Shown: positions 23,901-38,900, counted from the stretch's first letter. The stretch: 64,000 nucleotides of DNA from Pycnopodia helianthoides (GCA_032158295.1 CM063244.1:24963930-25027929); one strand, 5' to 3'. A program made the numbers and translations. Notes: generated from the letters alone by a model not told the origin.

Positions 23901-26900
23901 TTGTCCCGTTGTTGCACAAATGTGGCAAATGAGAATGTAAAGGCTGACACCATTTTTTTGTCATCATGTTTGGCTAATTGGGAGGTAAGTCTGAGCGTTC
24001 CGAGATTCCAGCGTACCATGGCAGATTTTCAGCCGTGGCCCACTGCCCAGGGTCTGCGATTTCACGGGGACTGCCTACTCAATTTTCTCACATGACAACA
24101 TCAACTCCCGCCGCTTATTATGAGAACCTTTGTTGTCGTTCCTTTGTCAAGTCAGGGTTTCATTGTGGCAACGATATTTCCAAAGGGAAAAATTAATTTC
24201 TCTTTAAACTGCTATGAGAAGACAAAGATTTCTATCCATTGTTTGCAGACATAAAAATTTTAAAACCCACTTGAATGATTAATGCATAACTCGCATATTG
24301 CCACAGTATGTACACAGCAGCGAGGGCTTGTAGAAGCAATTATTAACGGATTAAGGTCTAAGCCTTTTCATAATGAATACAAACTCAACGAATCCATCAC
24401 TTTGCGGCTGAATAATTTGATGACGATTTAGTACATTCTAAGCTAGAGGACAGTTTGGCATATTTCCCGAGGGAGACCGCAGTCAAGAAGTATTCTTCTT
24501 TAAATTCTGCTCTCTTTAAGCCCTGCACTCTTGCGTACCCTGTTTGGTAAAGGGCAACTCTAATAGTTAGAATTGTGTCTCTAAAGTGCAAATACAAAAA
24601 AACATATGAAGTGGTTTTTTTTTAAACCAATTCTTTCTCAGAGTCTTTGCTAAAGTCTCTTTCTTATCGAGGCTTTGAGGGAAAACTCTGCTTTAGGGTA
24701 AAAACAGAGATTATTAGCAGGTTTTTTTTTTTGCATTTAAACCACAGGTCAATTTTTGCATTTATACCACAGGGTCCAAATTTCATAGAGCTGCCTGCGC
24801 AACAAATATTGCTTAACAATTTTCTGGCGAGCAAAAATTTAGCAGAATACCAGTCACAGATGGTACATGTGGAATGTTATTTTTGGCTGGTAGCCATATT
24901 CTGGTAAGCATAATTTAGGATATGCTTTGCCACTTTTTGTGCTTAAGCAGCTCTATGAAATTGCACACATGACCCAATTTTATAGAGCTGTTTTAAGCTT
25001 AACAAAATATAGCTTAACAATTCTCTGCTTAGCGGGAATAAGCAGGATACCAGTCACAAAAGGTACATGTGACATGGTGTTTTGGCAGGTAATCTTCTTC
25101 TGGTAAGCACATTTTTATTGTGCTTAGCTACTTTTTGTGCAGCTAAATTTACCTTTGTTTCCTGGTTTGATATCTGTACTTTTTTTATTGGCAGCGATGG
25201 GTATGAAGCCAACAGCAACAAGGTTCTCGTTGTAACAGTCAAATCCAGAAGTGTCATCACAGCAGAGGTATTTATAAAGTAATATGTGGCAAACTGGGCA
25301 ATAAGGAAACCTTGGATACAATGAAATGATAAGCCAGAAAGGAATGGTTGGGAAGGTATTGGTAAGTGGGAAAAAGGAAAAGGGAAAAGAAAGGCAAACT
25401 GGGTAATAAAGAAACCTTGGAAATAATGAAATGATCAGCTAGAAAGGAATGGAGGGGAAGGTAATGGTAAATGGGAAGACGGAAATGGAAAATAAGGCAA
25501 ACTGAATAATAAGGAAACCTTGGAAATAATGAAATGATCAGCTAAAAAGGAATGGTTGGGAAGTATTGGTAAGTGGGAAGCTGAAATGGAAAATAAGGCA
25601 AACTGAATAATAAGGAAACAATGGAAACAATGAAATAATTAGCCAGAGAGCAATGGATGGTAAGGTAGTGGGAAATGGGAAGAAGTAAAGGGGAAAGCAA
25701 GGCAAACTGGGTACAGCTTGGGTGTTAAAGAAACATTGGAAACAATTAAATGATCAACCAGAAAGGAATGGATGGGAATGGTAAAGGGAGGAAGGAAAAG
25801 GGAACAGGATGGACACCAATGTTCAAGTTTGTGGTACTTTTATAAACTCTCCTCATCGCCAACTTTCCTAAAAAATACACCACCTATACTATCCACCCCT
25901 CAAGTGGATTATAGAGAAATCAAAAATCAATTATCAACTAAAGTCTGAAAGGCTATTATAGTGCAAGTTTGGAAAGAGTAAAATGATTTTGTGTGTGTGA
26001 GGTAATTGATGGTTTGTTATTGATGGTGTCTTTCAGCTTACGGACGATCATTTCCGACCGAGCGTCTTACACATCCAGGAGGGTAACAGTGTCAAGTGGT
26101 CGTGGAACTCCTGCCAGAGACCCCATGTCATCAACGAGATCAAGCTGTGCCCTAAACACTATGGAATCGTCAAGACCAATGGAGGGTGAGTCTGCTGAGA
26201 TTGGATTGGCTACTGGACACCACGTTTACACTCCATCCAGAAAGGTGGATTGAGATCGAGCATTTTTAATCGCGACCACAGATCAAGATCTGGGTCGCGT
26301 TTACACAGTGCCTGATCCAACTCTGATCCACTTTGGATCACAGCTGTTACACAAAAACACGAGCAAAAAGCCCACCATTTTCTAGAAAACTGGAAATGAC
26401 CTCATTTAATTGCTGTGTCTGATCTACCTTTGCCTTGCCGGATCAGATCCACCAATTGCAGGGTTCAACCCTTCTCAAAAGGTGGATCAGACCAAGATCT
26501 GATCTGCCAATGTGGATTAACAGCTAAGTGTAAACGCAGGATCAGACCCGGTTCAAGATCCTGCAATTTTAATCCACCTTTTGAGGAGGGTTGAACCCTG
26601 CAATTGGTGGATCAGATCCGGCAAAGTGGATTACAGAAGCAAGTGCAAACGCAAAGGTGGATCAGACACTGCAACTCAATGTGGTCCTTTCCAGTTTTGC
26701 TAGGAATGGCGGGCTTTTTGCTTGTGTTTTTGTCTGACAGCTGTGATCAAAAGTTGGATCAGAGCAGGATCAGGCACTGGTATAAACGCGATCTGTGGTC
26801 GTGATAAAAATGCTGGGTCTCAATCCACCTTTCTGGATGGAGTGTAAATCGTGGTGCCTCTGGACCTGGTCATTACTTTGTATTCAACTGGCTGTTAATA

Positions 26901-29900
26901 GGGGAATAAAAAGAGTGATGACAAGGTCTTCAACAGTTGTTTTCAAACCGGCAGGGTCGCTGCCGAGCAATAAAGGACTCCTGGAAACATTCCACATTCC
27001 TCTCACTTGCTGATCGCAGATGCACAATTCCCACCATACCACCTTTGTGGCGTGTCGTGACCAAGAGAAAGGACTGGGCTCAAGCTCTGGTGTTTCTGAT
27101 AAGCCGAGCTACGGCAACATTAGGGCTAGATAGCTGAGCACCAGCGCCAGCACATTAATCAAGAGGTCGCAGGTTAAAATCCTGCTCTGGTCAATTTTTC
27201 GGTGTTCAACCCAATTTTTTTATGTATTTCAATGCCTTCTTAATCTGTCATTTTTACTGCAATATTTTGTCTTTTTAAACTTGACTTGTTTAGTCTTCGG
27301 ACTATAATCCAGTTGTATTTTATATTGTGCAGAAATAAGTTTAAAAAAAATTTGTTTTGTTTTTATTTTTCATTTATAGGACATCTGTTCCCATGCAGTC
27401 TGGATCCTACAAGCATGAATTCCTGTAAGTTACTGAAGTATTTTTCAGAAAAATTTCTGCCCTCTTCTTGCACCCTAAGAGTGTTCAAAGAGCCTACAGG
27501 AAGAACAACAAAAATAATATTACAAAAAACATAATTATATACAATAGGTTACACTGCAGTACAAACACATTGACTTTAGTTTATTACAGTTGGGCATCAG
27601 GCTGGCTTGGTGGTTTCTTTCCCTGCCTTTCACCTCTGTGGACCCCGGTTCGAATCCCACCTCAGACCCGGAGCCTTGCTTGTGGATTGGGTTTTCAGTC
27701 CCTACCTGATTGTGTGGGTTTTTCCCCCCAACTGGGGTCTTCTCGTTTCCTGTGAACCGTCCTGTTATTGGCGCTTGTGCTGATTGACGTGTAAATAAAT
27801 AGAGTAATGAACCACAAGGGAAACTGACTGGGTAAATTTCAAATGGTTTGGGGTTGAACAAAGAAAAATTGACTAGAGCGGGATTTGAACCAACGACCTG
27901 CGGATTAACGTACCGGCACTCTACCAACTGAGCTATCTAGCCCTATGTTGGCGGTCTCCCTATTTTGTCACCCCCGAACAAAGATATTGACAAAATAGGG
28001 AGACCGCCAACATAGGGCTAGATAGCTCAGTTGGTAGAGCGCCGGTACGTTAATCCGGAGGTCGTTGGTTCAAATCCTGCTCTAGTCAATTTGTCTTTGT
28101 TCAACTCCAAACCTAAATAAATAAAAAAAATATTTAAATAAAGGAATCTGTCTTAAAACTTTGCCATTTTGTTGTTTTGCTGCAGGAATCCTGGTCTATT
28201 TTATTTCCAGTCAGATGGGTCTGAGAACGGAGAGATACACCTGTGCATTGTTCATGTCAAAGCAACCCAGAGGCACCACTACATTGAAGTGACTGACAGG
28301 AGATTTAACCCCAGGTTGATTACCATCACTCAAGGAGATCGAGTGTGGTGGCTGTGGGATAGGTTTAAGGTTAGTTGTGCTTTACACTATCCCAAACGGG
28401 ATATTCAGTATATCTCAATCAGGATACTCGGTTATCCCAATGAGGTTATTCTGTTATCCCAATGAGGTTATTCTGTCATTCCAATGAGGTTATTCTGTTA
28501 TCCCAATCAGGATACTCGGTTATCCCAATTAGGTTATTCTGTTATCCCAATGAGGTTATTCTGTTGTCCCAATTAGGTTATTCTGTTATCCCAATGAGGT
28601 TATTCTGTTATCCCAATGAGGTTATTCTGTTATCCCAATGAGGTTATTCTGTTATCCCAATCAGGATACTCGGTTATCCCAATTAGGTTATTCTGTTATC
28701 CCAATGAGGTTATTCCGTTGTCCCAATTAGGTTATTCTGTTATCCCAATTAGGTTATTCTGTTATCCCAATGAGGTTATTCTGTTATCCCAATGAGGTTA
28801 TTCTGTTATCCCAATGAGGTTATTCTGTTATCCCAAAGAGGTTAATCTGTCATTCCAATAAGGTTATTTTGTCATTCCAATGAGATATCCCAATGAGGTT
28901 ATTCTGTTATTTCAATGAGGTTATTCTATTATCCCAATTAGGGTAATCTGTTATCCCAATCTAGTCATTCTGTTTATCCCTATCAGGATATTCTTTTATC
29001 TTTTCTCTCACTGAGGATTGCATAGATTCTCTAAGTAAGAAAAGATTAACACCTGCACTCATTTTAATCTCTTCTTAAAGGTATCATACAGGATTGGTAG
29101 AGCTGACAAAATAGTCACAGACAGTCTTCATTTTTTTAATGTGATCAACCATACATGTATACATGGAATAACAAACCTGTAAACATTTGGGCTTAATCCG
29201 TTGTGTGAGTCAGGAGAAAATAGTGAAAAAATCATGCACAATTTTCAGCATGTAAACTTATTGTTCTTAATTTTGGTTGTAACAACCGAAATCAGTTGTT
29301 GCGTTTTTGTTCTTGTTTTTAGATACGGTTTTCAGAGGGAAATACTTCACAGAAAAAACGGTTCTAGTATGAACTTTGTAACCAGTAGGTTTTAAGGCTG
29401 AATTTAAACAATGATGTTTTTTATCCTTACCAATCCTGTATAATACCTTTAAATCAAAACTTGATAAATTTCGACAAAAACCAATACTAAACATTGAGCT
29501 ACATGACACTTTATAATACAGGTGGAGTTCCTATTGATATTTTACTGAGCTACATGACACTTTATAATACAGGTGGAGTTCCTATTGATATTTTACTGAA
29601 TTTCGACAAAAACCAATACTAAACATTGAGCTACATGACACTTTATAATACAGGTGGAGTTCCTATTGATATTTTACTGAACCAATTCTAATGGTGGTGG
29701 TTTGATTATGTTATTATTATATCATTGATATGATGGGAGTGCCTTAGACTGAGCAAGTCTCATGCGTATTCCAACTCTGGGGACCAAGTTGGTCTCAACC
29801 ATTGAGTTTTAGGGGTGCGCAATTCTGTTTCTTCAAATACTTTAGTGTAGTGTAGTTTGTTGCTATAAAGATTAAAATCATATTGTTGGGAAATGAAACT

Positions 29901-32900
29901 TTTGAAAATAGAAAAACCCAGAGCAATTTGTTACACATGTAAGTACAAGTAATGAACCACAACATGTAAATACAATTTCAATTTCTATTTCCTACAAATA
30001 GTTTGTTAAAATTAACAGTAAAATAACATCGAAACTTTGGGCAAGGATGCTTATTTTTTTATAAACCCTCGAGCATTAATTTGTGCGATCATTACATAGG
30101 TTTAACGATAACATGATTGTCAGGTGGACAACATTTTAATTGTTTACAAGCAAGCAGAAATGGAGTTCAAATCTTATTCTTGGGTTCTCTTCGTTGATTT
30201 GTTAAATTGATTTTACTTTCATGTATTTCATGGCTAACTTTTACATTCCCAACATTATAATGTAATTTTACTATCGCCATGAACTACGTTAGACTAAAGT
30301 ATTTGAAGAATCAGAATCGCGCACGCGTAACACTCAATTTGGTTAGGACCAACTTGGCCCCAGAAGGTCATATAAAGAGTAAGGCCGTTTCTAAACTGGT
30401 GGCTACAGCTACGGCTACGACTGTTGCTAAGGGTGTTGCTAAAGACTTCCTGCGATCCAGCCGTAGCCATAGCCGTTCCCGTACCCGCCAATTCGGACAG
30501 GGCCTTAAACTCTTTGAACAACCATGCCCTAAGGCGCTCTCTAATCGATACAGCTCCATACTGCAAACTAATCTTCTAACACTATGCACCGTTACTTACT
30601 TACCGACAGTGTAAGAAGAAACATCGTATACTGCAAGTGGACATTCCTACTGGTCAAGGTGTTCCGGACCCCTTCCCGAGACCGGTCAAAGGGGGATTCT
30701 GCAGCGATGCTCCTAGGTTAGTGGTCAAACTAAAAAAAAACTAAACAACTCTTAACAAACTCGGATTGTAATAACTTCTACCTTAGTTCGAAACCCTGCA
30801 GTGAGGGATCTGTTTGGTTGAAACACCCCTGTGGTTCATTGTCTGCACATTCTGACAAGCTTTTTCCATAGATAACACGGTTCGTTTTGCTTTTTTTCAA
30901 AAATGTTTTCATCTAAGTTTGTTGTTTACATGTCTATGTATTGTCTGGATTAATTTACATCTACATGTACACATGCACCATTGACAATTGACGTACCGAT
31001 TTTGTACAAAGTTTTGTCCTGCCCCCCTTCTAACCAAATCACTGACCCCTGTTGATTGACACCCCCTCTAGGACGTGTGGCATGGTCCAGCTTAGGATAT
31101 CACGAACATTAGGATATCAGTGTGTACGATGTGGTTAAGACAATGGAAATATTAAATTAAGTCAGCCCTCGCTGCAGGCCTAAAAAACTGCACTAATAAC
31201 TTGCTATTGAAGACGGAGAGTTTCACAGCCACATATTCTGCACTGGGACAAACTCGACTAGTTTGAAACACCATTTCTTGCAGGAAGAGAATCATGGTTA
31301 TCACCAGCGTCTCTCTCCTTCCCAGGATTATGAAGAAGTTGCTGGATGCGAGTCAAAACAAACTTTAAACTAATAGAATTGTTTGGTTTTTATGGTAACA
31401 GCTAAAATGTAGTCATGTTTGTCTGTACAATTGTCTCACATTTTCTTCAAAGTTTCAGCATTGATAGAGCAACTTCTCATAATGTTTTCATCCTTCCAGT
31501 CTTTTAGTGACAATTACTAGCTCAAAGACTGAAGTATTAAATCTGAGATTTCTCTACCCGCTACAGCCGAGCTGGTATGCTGTCGCACATATTCCAAGAC
31601 GCTGGCATTTATTACTACTGTGATAATAATTACGAAGATAACAGAGAGTATCTGGGTGTTGTGATCGTCAAACCGAGAGCCAAAGAACACCATATCGAAG
31701 TCACTGCTGAAGGATTCTATCCAGGTTTGTCCACCGATATCTGTCTCATTCCATCCCCCCTCTCCCTTCAATCTTTTGTTAGGCCAAGTAAAAAAGAATA
31801 TCAGTTGATCGTCCAGGTTTTTTCAAAAAGAGGAGGATGAGGGCCTTTTTATTTTTTATTTTTTATTTCTTTTGAAGGTGGCTGCCAAGCATTTTAATTT
31901 AAACTGGCCACCAATTCTTCAGTTTAATGCACCACATACTTTCTGTAGTTACAAGTTCTAAAAGATTGGTAAGTTTAATAAAAAAAATACACAGAAAATG
32001 TGTCTTTTTGAAGAAAAAAAGTAAAAAAAAAATTATAGTAAAAAGGATGCGGCCTCAAGAAAGGATGAGGGAGGGGACAATCAACTGGTATTTTTTTTTA
32101 TTTGGCCTTGTGCCTCACCGGCGAAGCCAAAGGGGCATGAAGGGTTTGCCTTTTCCTTTCATGTGTGGGTGGGGGTCATTTCAAACCAGGGACCTATAAC
32201 AAAAGAGGGCATGAGGGTTCTTGGTTGGGGGAAGGTCCCCAGTTGGAGAGCATACAAAACTAACGCGAGCTGTTGCCAAAAACTTACCGTAAAAGTTTGA
32301 AAAGAGGGACAGTAGAAGGCCCCCGATTGCAGGTGTGCTTTAATATTTACTACCTTATGGAGACCGAGAACAAAACGAAAAAGGGGAAAAGGAAAAAAGG
32401 TCTCCATAGAGGAATTCTAAAGACTGGGTGCTCCACAAGGAATGTTGTGTACAAAGTCTAGGAGAGGATGTTAACTACAGGGACTAAGGAAAAAACAAAA
32501 GATGTCTCCACAGGGGTGTTAAAAAATACAATCCTTGTACACATTTGTGTGTGGGGATGTTTACCCATTCAAACCGAGGGATTCGGGTGTTTTGACAGAG
32601 CGAGGATGTCCTCGCTTTGCTTTCGTGTACAAAACCAAGTCAAGAAAACCAAGAAAAGGAATGTTGTCCAAGCGATAATGTTGAATGGAACGTTAATAAT
32701 AATAGTAATAATAACGTTACATTTTTTAACTCGTGAAAATCTTCTCACCATTGCACTCATAAAAATAAATTATTTGTACGCAATCACAAACCCAGATGAG
32801 AGATAGATTCTATCTGAGTTTATTCTGATATTGAATATGAGTTGATTTATTTTCTTCCTGTCTTAGATCTGAGTGTAATCAGCAGTGGAGATAGGATCTG

Positions 32901-35900
32901 GTGGAGTTGGGATGTGGATAGAATACAAGAGAGCTTCTCTGTCATGCAGGTTTCAAAAGATTTTTTATTTCTAATAATAATATTAATAACACCATTTATA
33001 TATATATATGGTTTTTGAGGCATTGCATGGTGAGGTATCAATGTATATTTCGTTTGCGGTAACACCATGTGCATATCCACTTTGCTGTGTAGATTTTTCC
33101 TACCTTTCCGCCCAGGTAGTAGTTAAAAAGCAGGACAGTTCTTTTCAGAACTGAGAAGTCTCCCGAGTTCCAAAAATCTACTCTGCGGTAGTAGACTTAT
33201 GATGTTCGAGTTGATCTAGAGTGATAGGATTTGTCTTTCTATTAATCACAGGTTGATAGCTGTGTTGCCAGTGACAACAAAGTACTTGCGGAAGCAGATT
33301 GTAACAGTAAGTACAATTTTATACCACACACACACACACAACCTTACGGATGGTGGCTTGTGGGTTCCTGCTATTTTTGTTCTATTGTTCCCCTTTCTAG
33401 AGAATTCCCCTGTGGGGTCCAACCAACTTCTATCCTTGTTTTTGAGGTCCTCGTTATGTTTAGAATCAATTATGTCAAGTTTATATCATCTTGTCTAACA
33501 ATCTGGTCGTTGTCTCTTTGCACAGATTTTTGTAAATATTTAACCAAAGAGGCTGCTGCTATGGTGACCAGCATCGGCATGGCAACGGTTCAGCTCAACA
33601 CGCCCGGTGTGTACCACTACCGGGTGTCGGACACGGCCAACAATGTCGGATGCTGCTCTGTCATTGTCAACCCTGGGCAAAAGGTATGAGATGGTTCTAA
33701 ATTATCAATGTGTGTGATGATCAGGTCTGACGTCTTAAAATGTTTAAAGGTAGGGTCATAGATTGATGAATAGACCTTATGCATTGACGTCATCACGCCG
33801 CCATCTTAGAGGTAAAAGGATGACGCAACAACGAAAAATGCACATGTGGTATGCGTGGCGAATGAGCCAATGAGCAATCTTCCTTTGACCTCTAGCCGAG
33901 GGCGCCTACTAAATAACTTCATCTACATAAGGTCTTTAGACCCATTGCATATGACGTCACACTCTCAAAAAGGAGGCAGATCATTGGACGATAGCTGTTT
34001 CTATGTGCGTAAAAACGTGTGCTATTGATTTATACAGACCCCTTACAGAATACACAACGCGCCTCCGAACAATGCACGTAATTTTGGGTGTCAACTCTCT
34101 TTTGTGCACGTTTGTATACGATTTTGACACCCAAAATGACACCCAGGATAGGCACATGTGAGTATGCTGCGCGTTGTGCAAGAGGTCTATACTCCAAAAA
34201 TTAATGACCATAAAAATTTACTTGCTGAGAAGAGCTGCAGCTGTTGATAGTACTAAAAATTGTGAGAAAGGGATTCTATTCGAAGTAACATGGCTTGGAT
34301 AACTTTTAACCCCAGCACGTTTGAATCTGTGACACGATCCCTTCATCGTAAAGGAATCGTAAATTATGAATCGTTTCTCGGACTTCAGAGGGTTGGTGTT
34401 CATTCACGAATGCTGCGGCCAGAGATGCGGTTGGTACCCGCTGTCATCACGCTAAACGTGGATGGATTCGACGTTCTTGCGAAAAAATACTGTGACAGTT
34501 TTTTGTGCTGTTTTCTCAGCAAGTAGACACTGTATGCAGCGGCAACTTTCACATGTATCATTTAAATCATTGTCTCCAATGAAATCATTGTATCCAATAA
34601 AATCATTGTATCCAATGAAATTATTGTATCCAATGAAATCAGTGGGCCTGTGAGACCAGTGCCTGTCTCTATCCTCGTGGATAAAGACGGGGGACCAGTC
34701 TAATGAGCAACCTGCTTTTGACCTTCAGCAGAGGGCGCCCCACTCAAATGACATCATGTGCATATGTGATGCGATCAAGCTAAATGAGTCTTTTGTCGAC
34801 CCTTGTCAGTTTTTGTTTTTTTATCTATTTGAAAGAAGTACAATCTCAGCTTTAAGAATATGAAAACCCCGTGTTGATACCACCTTTGGTTCAAAAGTTA
34901 TGGAAGTCGAAACACCAAGAGATGTATAGAAATGTACACCCCTGTCGACCTACTTTGGCCTTTTATTCAATAATTCATTTACCGACAAACAACTCATTCA
35001 GCTTGATCGCATCACATATTATGGTCGATTGGAGTGAGGACTCGAGTGGAGTAGTTTGGGACGGATTGTAAGCAGGGAACTTTCTGTTGTATTTTTCTTA
35101 CAGGATCATTGTATTACGGTGAGTGATACAGGATTTGAGCCCAAAGTGTTGACCATTCATCCTGGGGACAGGGTATGGTGGATCTGGGAGGATACCAGAC
35201 TGCAGCACAATATCATACAGGTAAAACAGTCATTATATATCGCCCATGCAGATCATTGTTGTCTAATTCCATCAATCAATCACTCAGTTTATTTCCACAG
35301 TATCAAAATCAAAGACAAAAACAAAAAATACGGGTCCCAGCCCCTGTAGACTTTTTATTAACTAAAAGTCCATGGTCCAAATTTTTGGCTTACCAGAAAG
35401 TGTACATTACGGGGCATTTTGGTTGGTAGCCTGTAAAGTTAGGTTATGTTAAATGTTCTAGCCAGGATTTGGTCAAAAGGGTGTCCAAATTTGCTGGAAA
35501 TTTGAAAACCGGGTGTCCAAATTGTTCACTTAACAATACATTTACATGTCAATGACACATAAAACAGGGCGTCCAAATTTAAAACAGGGTGTCCAAAAAG
35601 ACACCCAGACACCCCTCTGGCTATCACTATGGTTATACTCGTCTTGCCTTAGGTATCTCACCAGGGTCACCCAATCAAGGATGGATTCTGTAGTGGTTTC
35701 CCTCAAGACAGCCCCGCTGCGTTCGTCAGTCAACTCAGTGCAGGAGCTGTAGTCTACTTCCAAAGGTGAGACTGGAGTCTTTTCAAAATATTTATTTGTG
35801 TGCTCATAAAGATAAGCAGTTCTTAGGTTCTAATTGGGCAGTTAAAGGAACATTACAGAATTGTTTTTTGCTAACAAAACAGTTGCTAACATTATAAGCA

Positions 35901-38900
35901 CTTCATGTAATCTACCATATACATAAACTGACAAACCTGTAGAAGTTTGAGATCGATCGGTCATCTGGGTCACGAGAAAATAGTGAAAAACCGATTACAC
36001 ATTTGCATGAAATCATATGATTCAACAAATGAATAAAACGCTCACTGAGCGATAAACTCCAATCGGAAAATTAGTTTATTTATTTCTCATCAAATGTGGC
36101 ATTTCAGACAGATATATTTCAAGGGATGTTTTCTACTATCATCATCATTAGACCGTGTAAGTTTTATGTAAATCTGTGATCAAAAGTACATTTTACAAGT
36201 TTGTTTCTTACCAATTCTGTAATGTTCCTTTGAGACAGAGTCACCACTCTGTTATTCCCATTCTTAAATACCTTTTCGTTAAGAACTTCCAAAAACCTTT
36301 AAACGTTGATCACAAATCTGACAGCTTAGCCTCAGCTCATCTCCACTCTGCGTTGAATTTCTATGCATGTGTTGAGCTCTAGTATCGAAAGTGCGCTCTT
36401 GAGTGCAAATTTCGCACGCACGTTTCAAACTTGCGCGAGCCAAATGTGCGACCTATCAACTTATGTTGGGCCATGAAATCTGCGTGGTCGGCGCAATCAT
36501 CTGTTGGGTTCAATGTTGTCAGGTCATGTTTAAAACAGACTGTGGCCGTGTTTATATCGCTCATTTAAATGTGGCCACGCACGTGATCTCCTCTCGACCA
36601 ATCAGAAGGGATGAACTGTCCCAGGTATTTATGAATATTGATTAAGTATGATTTGTTGTCTTTTTCCCTGTAGTGCTGGTTTGCCAAAGATGTACGGTGC
36701 AGTTGTGATGGTCGAGCAAGCTCAGGTAAGGCGCTAAATAAAATCAATCAACCCCGGCATGTTGTGAGCGGATAAGAGCACCGGACTCAAGCTCTGTAGT
36801 TTCTGTTCAGCAGAGTGTGGGTTCGAGTCCCAGTCGTGACACTTGTGTCCTCAAGCAAGACACTTAACCATTATTGCTTCGTCCTTCGGATGGGACGTAA
36901 AGCCGTTGGTCCCCCGTGTTGTGTAATGCACGTTAAAATAACCCAGTGCACTTATCGAAAAGAGAAGGGGTTCGCCCCGGTGTTCCTGGTTTGATTGGCA
37001 GCATATTGCGCCACCGCACCTTGTAAACCATTACATTGTGCTATGTAAAGGAATAGGTCTCAAACTTCAAAAAGTAGCTCCACATATATATACCTTGCCG
37101 GAAAATACTGACTGTTGAAGCGCCTTGAGCGTCACTGAGTGACGGATATGAGCGCTGTATAAGAAGCCACTATTATCATCTGAACCAAGCTTTCACTAAG
37201 AGAAATCCATCTGTTTGATTAGTAAGATAAATTTACTTCAATCTTTACTCTTGACCCTTTGTCTTTCACTCAACAAACTGCCATACTTTTAAATAACAGG
37301 TTTTTTCAAACTGTATTTGAAATAAAAAACTTGCGTTGTTGATTCTCTTTCAAGCTTCCATCTTTGAATTTGTTTGCGTTGCTGGTTGGATAAATCTTAC
37401 CACTCACTGGTTTTTGAGATTATCACTACATTCTTACCCAGTATTGTCCTGGTTATCTCTCCATTACTGAGTGGGATTGTAGCCATTTTCACAAGCTGTC
37501 TCCAGACATTGTCAAGACCATAATAATATTCAGTTTTTATGTAGCCCTTTATCTACTGGTGTCTCAAAGCGCTTATCATTTTTTATTAACAGACAAGTTT
37601 TTGGAAATTTCGAGACCAATTTATGTAACACCTTATAAGGGTTCACAAGGTGCTGCGGCGCATTCAGCAGCCACTGCCAGAAACACCGGGGCAAACCCCT
37701 TCTCTTAGCGCTAAGTGTAACTGGGTTCTTTTACGTGCATTACACAACACACGGGACTAACGGATTTTGGGAGGGCCAAGCAATAATATAAGTGTCTTGC
37801 TTAAGGACACAAGTGTCAAGACCGGGACTCGCACCCACACTCAGCTGAACAGAAAACACCAGAGCTTGAGTCCGGTGCGCCTTCACGGCTCGGCCACGAC
37901 ACGCCACGATAATATTTTCTTTCTTTTCCCTCATCCGTCTAGGTCCATCAAGTCCTCGTATCCAAGAACCACCTGCAGCCAGATCCGGTTCTCGCCCAGA
38001 CGGACGACTGCGTCGCCTGGGTTTGGCCGGTCCTGAGAAAGCACGGCCTGACCCAGCTGACTAACACTCAGCAGGTCTTTGAGCTGCAGACGTACACTCA
38101 GGATATAGTGACCCCCAGGAGGTGCTGCGCGTTAAGATTCTCCAACCCAGGGGTGTATCATTACTACAGCAAAGCATTCTCCAATAAGACGGACAAATTC
38201 ATGGTGAGAACTAACAAGGAAATGGCTTTTATAACCTTATTATAATAATAATAATAATAATAGTAATAGTAACAAAGTCTTATAAAGCGCACATATCCAC
38301 CAAAAGGTGCTCAAGGCGCTGTAACAATGAAAAGAGAAAAAACAAAAGGGAGAGGAACCTAAGGAAATTCAGTTAAGAAGAACTTAATGCTTTTGACATG
38401 AGGTGTGTTTTCAGAGACTTTTTGAATGAGTGAATAGTATTTGAGGTTTTAATGTGAAGAGGTAGCTGATTCCAGAGATGTGGCGCTGCAACGTAGAATG
38501 ATTGTTATTTTGAGAAAATATAAATAGCTGTTGCAAACTGATTACCAACCAAAAGGATTTATGGTATGAATGCAACAAATAGTTAGTGGCCTGGCGTTTC
38601 GACCCTAGCAGAGTCTTTATCAAAGGTTAAATGACAACACAACACACATAAACAGGTTTGCTGGTGTAACAGAAGCAGTCAGGTGGAAAGAAATGAGAGA
38701 GAGGGAGAGATCACACAGAAAAAGCAAGGGATGAACAATGAAGACAGAGACAAAAGAGGGGGGGGGTAGAGGGAAGGGGCTGGTTGTACCACAAGAGTTT
38801 GGAAACACAAAAGACAAAATCAAAGGTGGGAAGAGGAAGAAAAAAAGTATGTACAGGCAAAACGAAGTGTATCATGGTAGGTTCATGCTTGTGCGTGCTA

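Noticed and set aside
28010..28085. tRNA gene
   Set aside because: Box A and box B are present, but the anticodon stem and loop are imperfect and the sequence recurs with the same flanks several times, so it is a SINE head. The leucine-like heads at 36757, 39904 and 41236 were rejected for the same reason.
28412..28990. CRISPR-like regular array
   Set aside because: Contiguous 22-bp repeats without spacers, in an animal intron. The same applies to the 38-bp array at 62919-64000.
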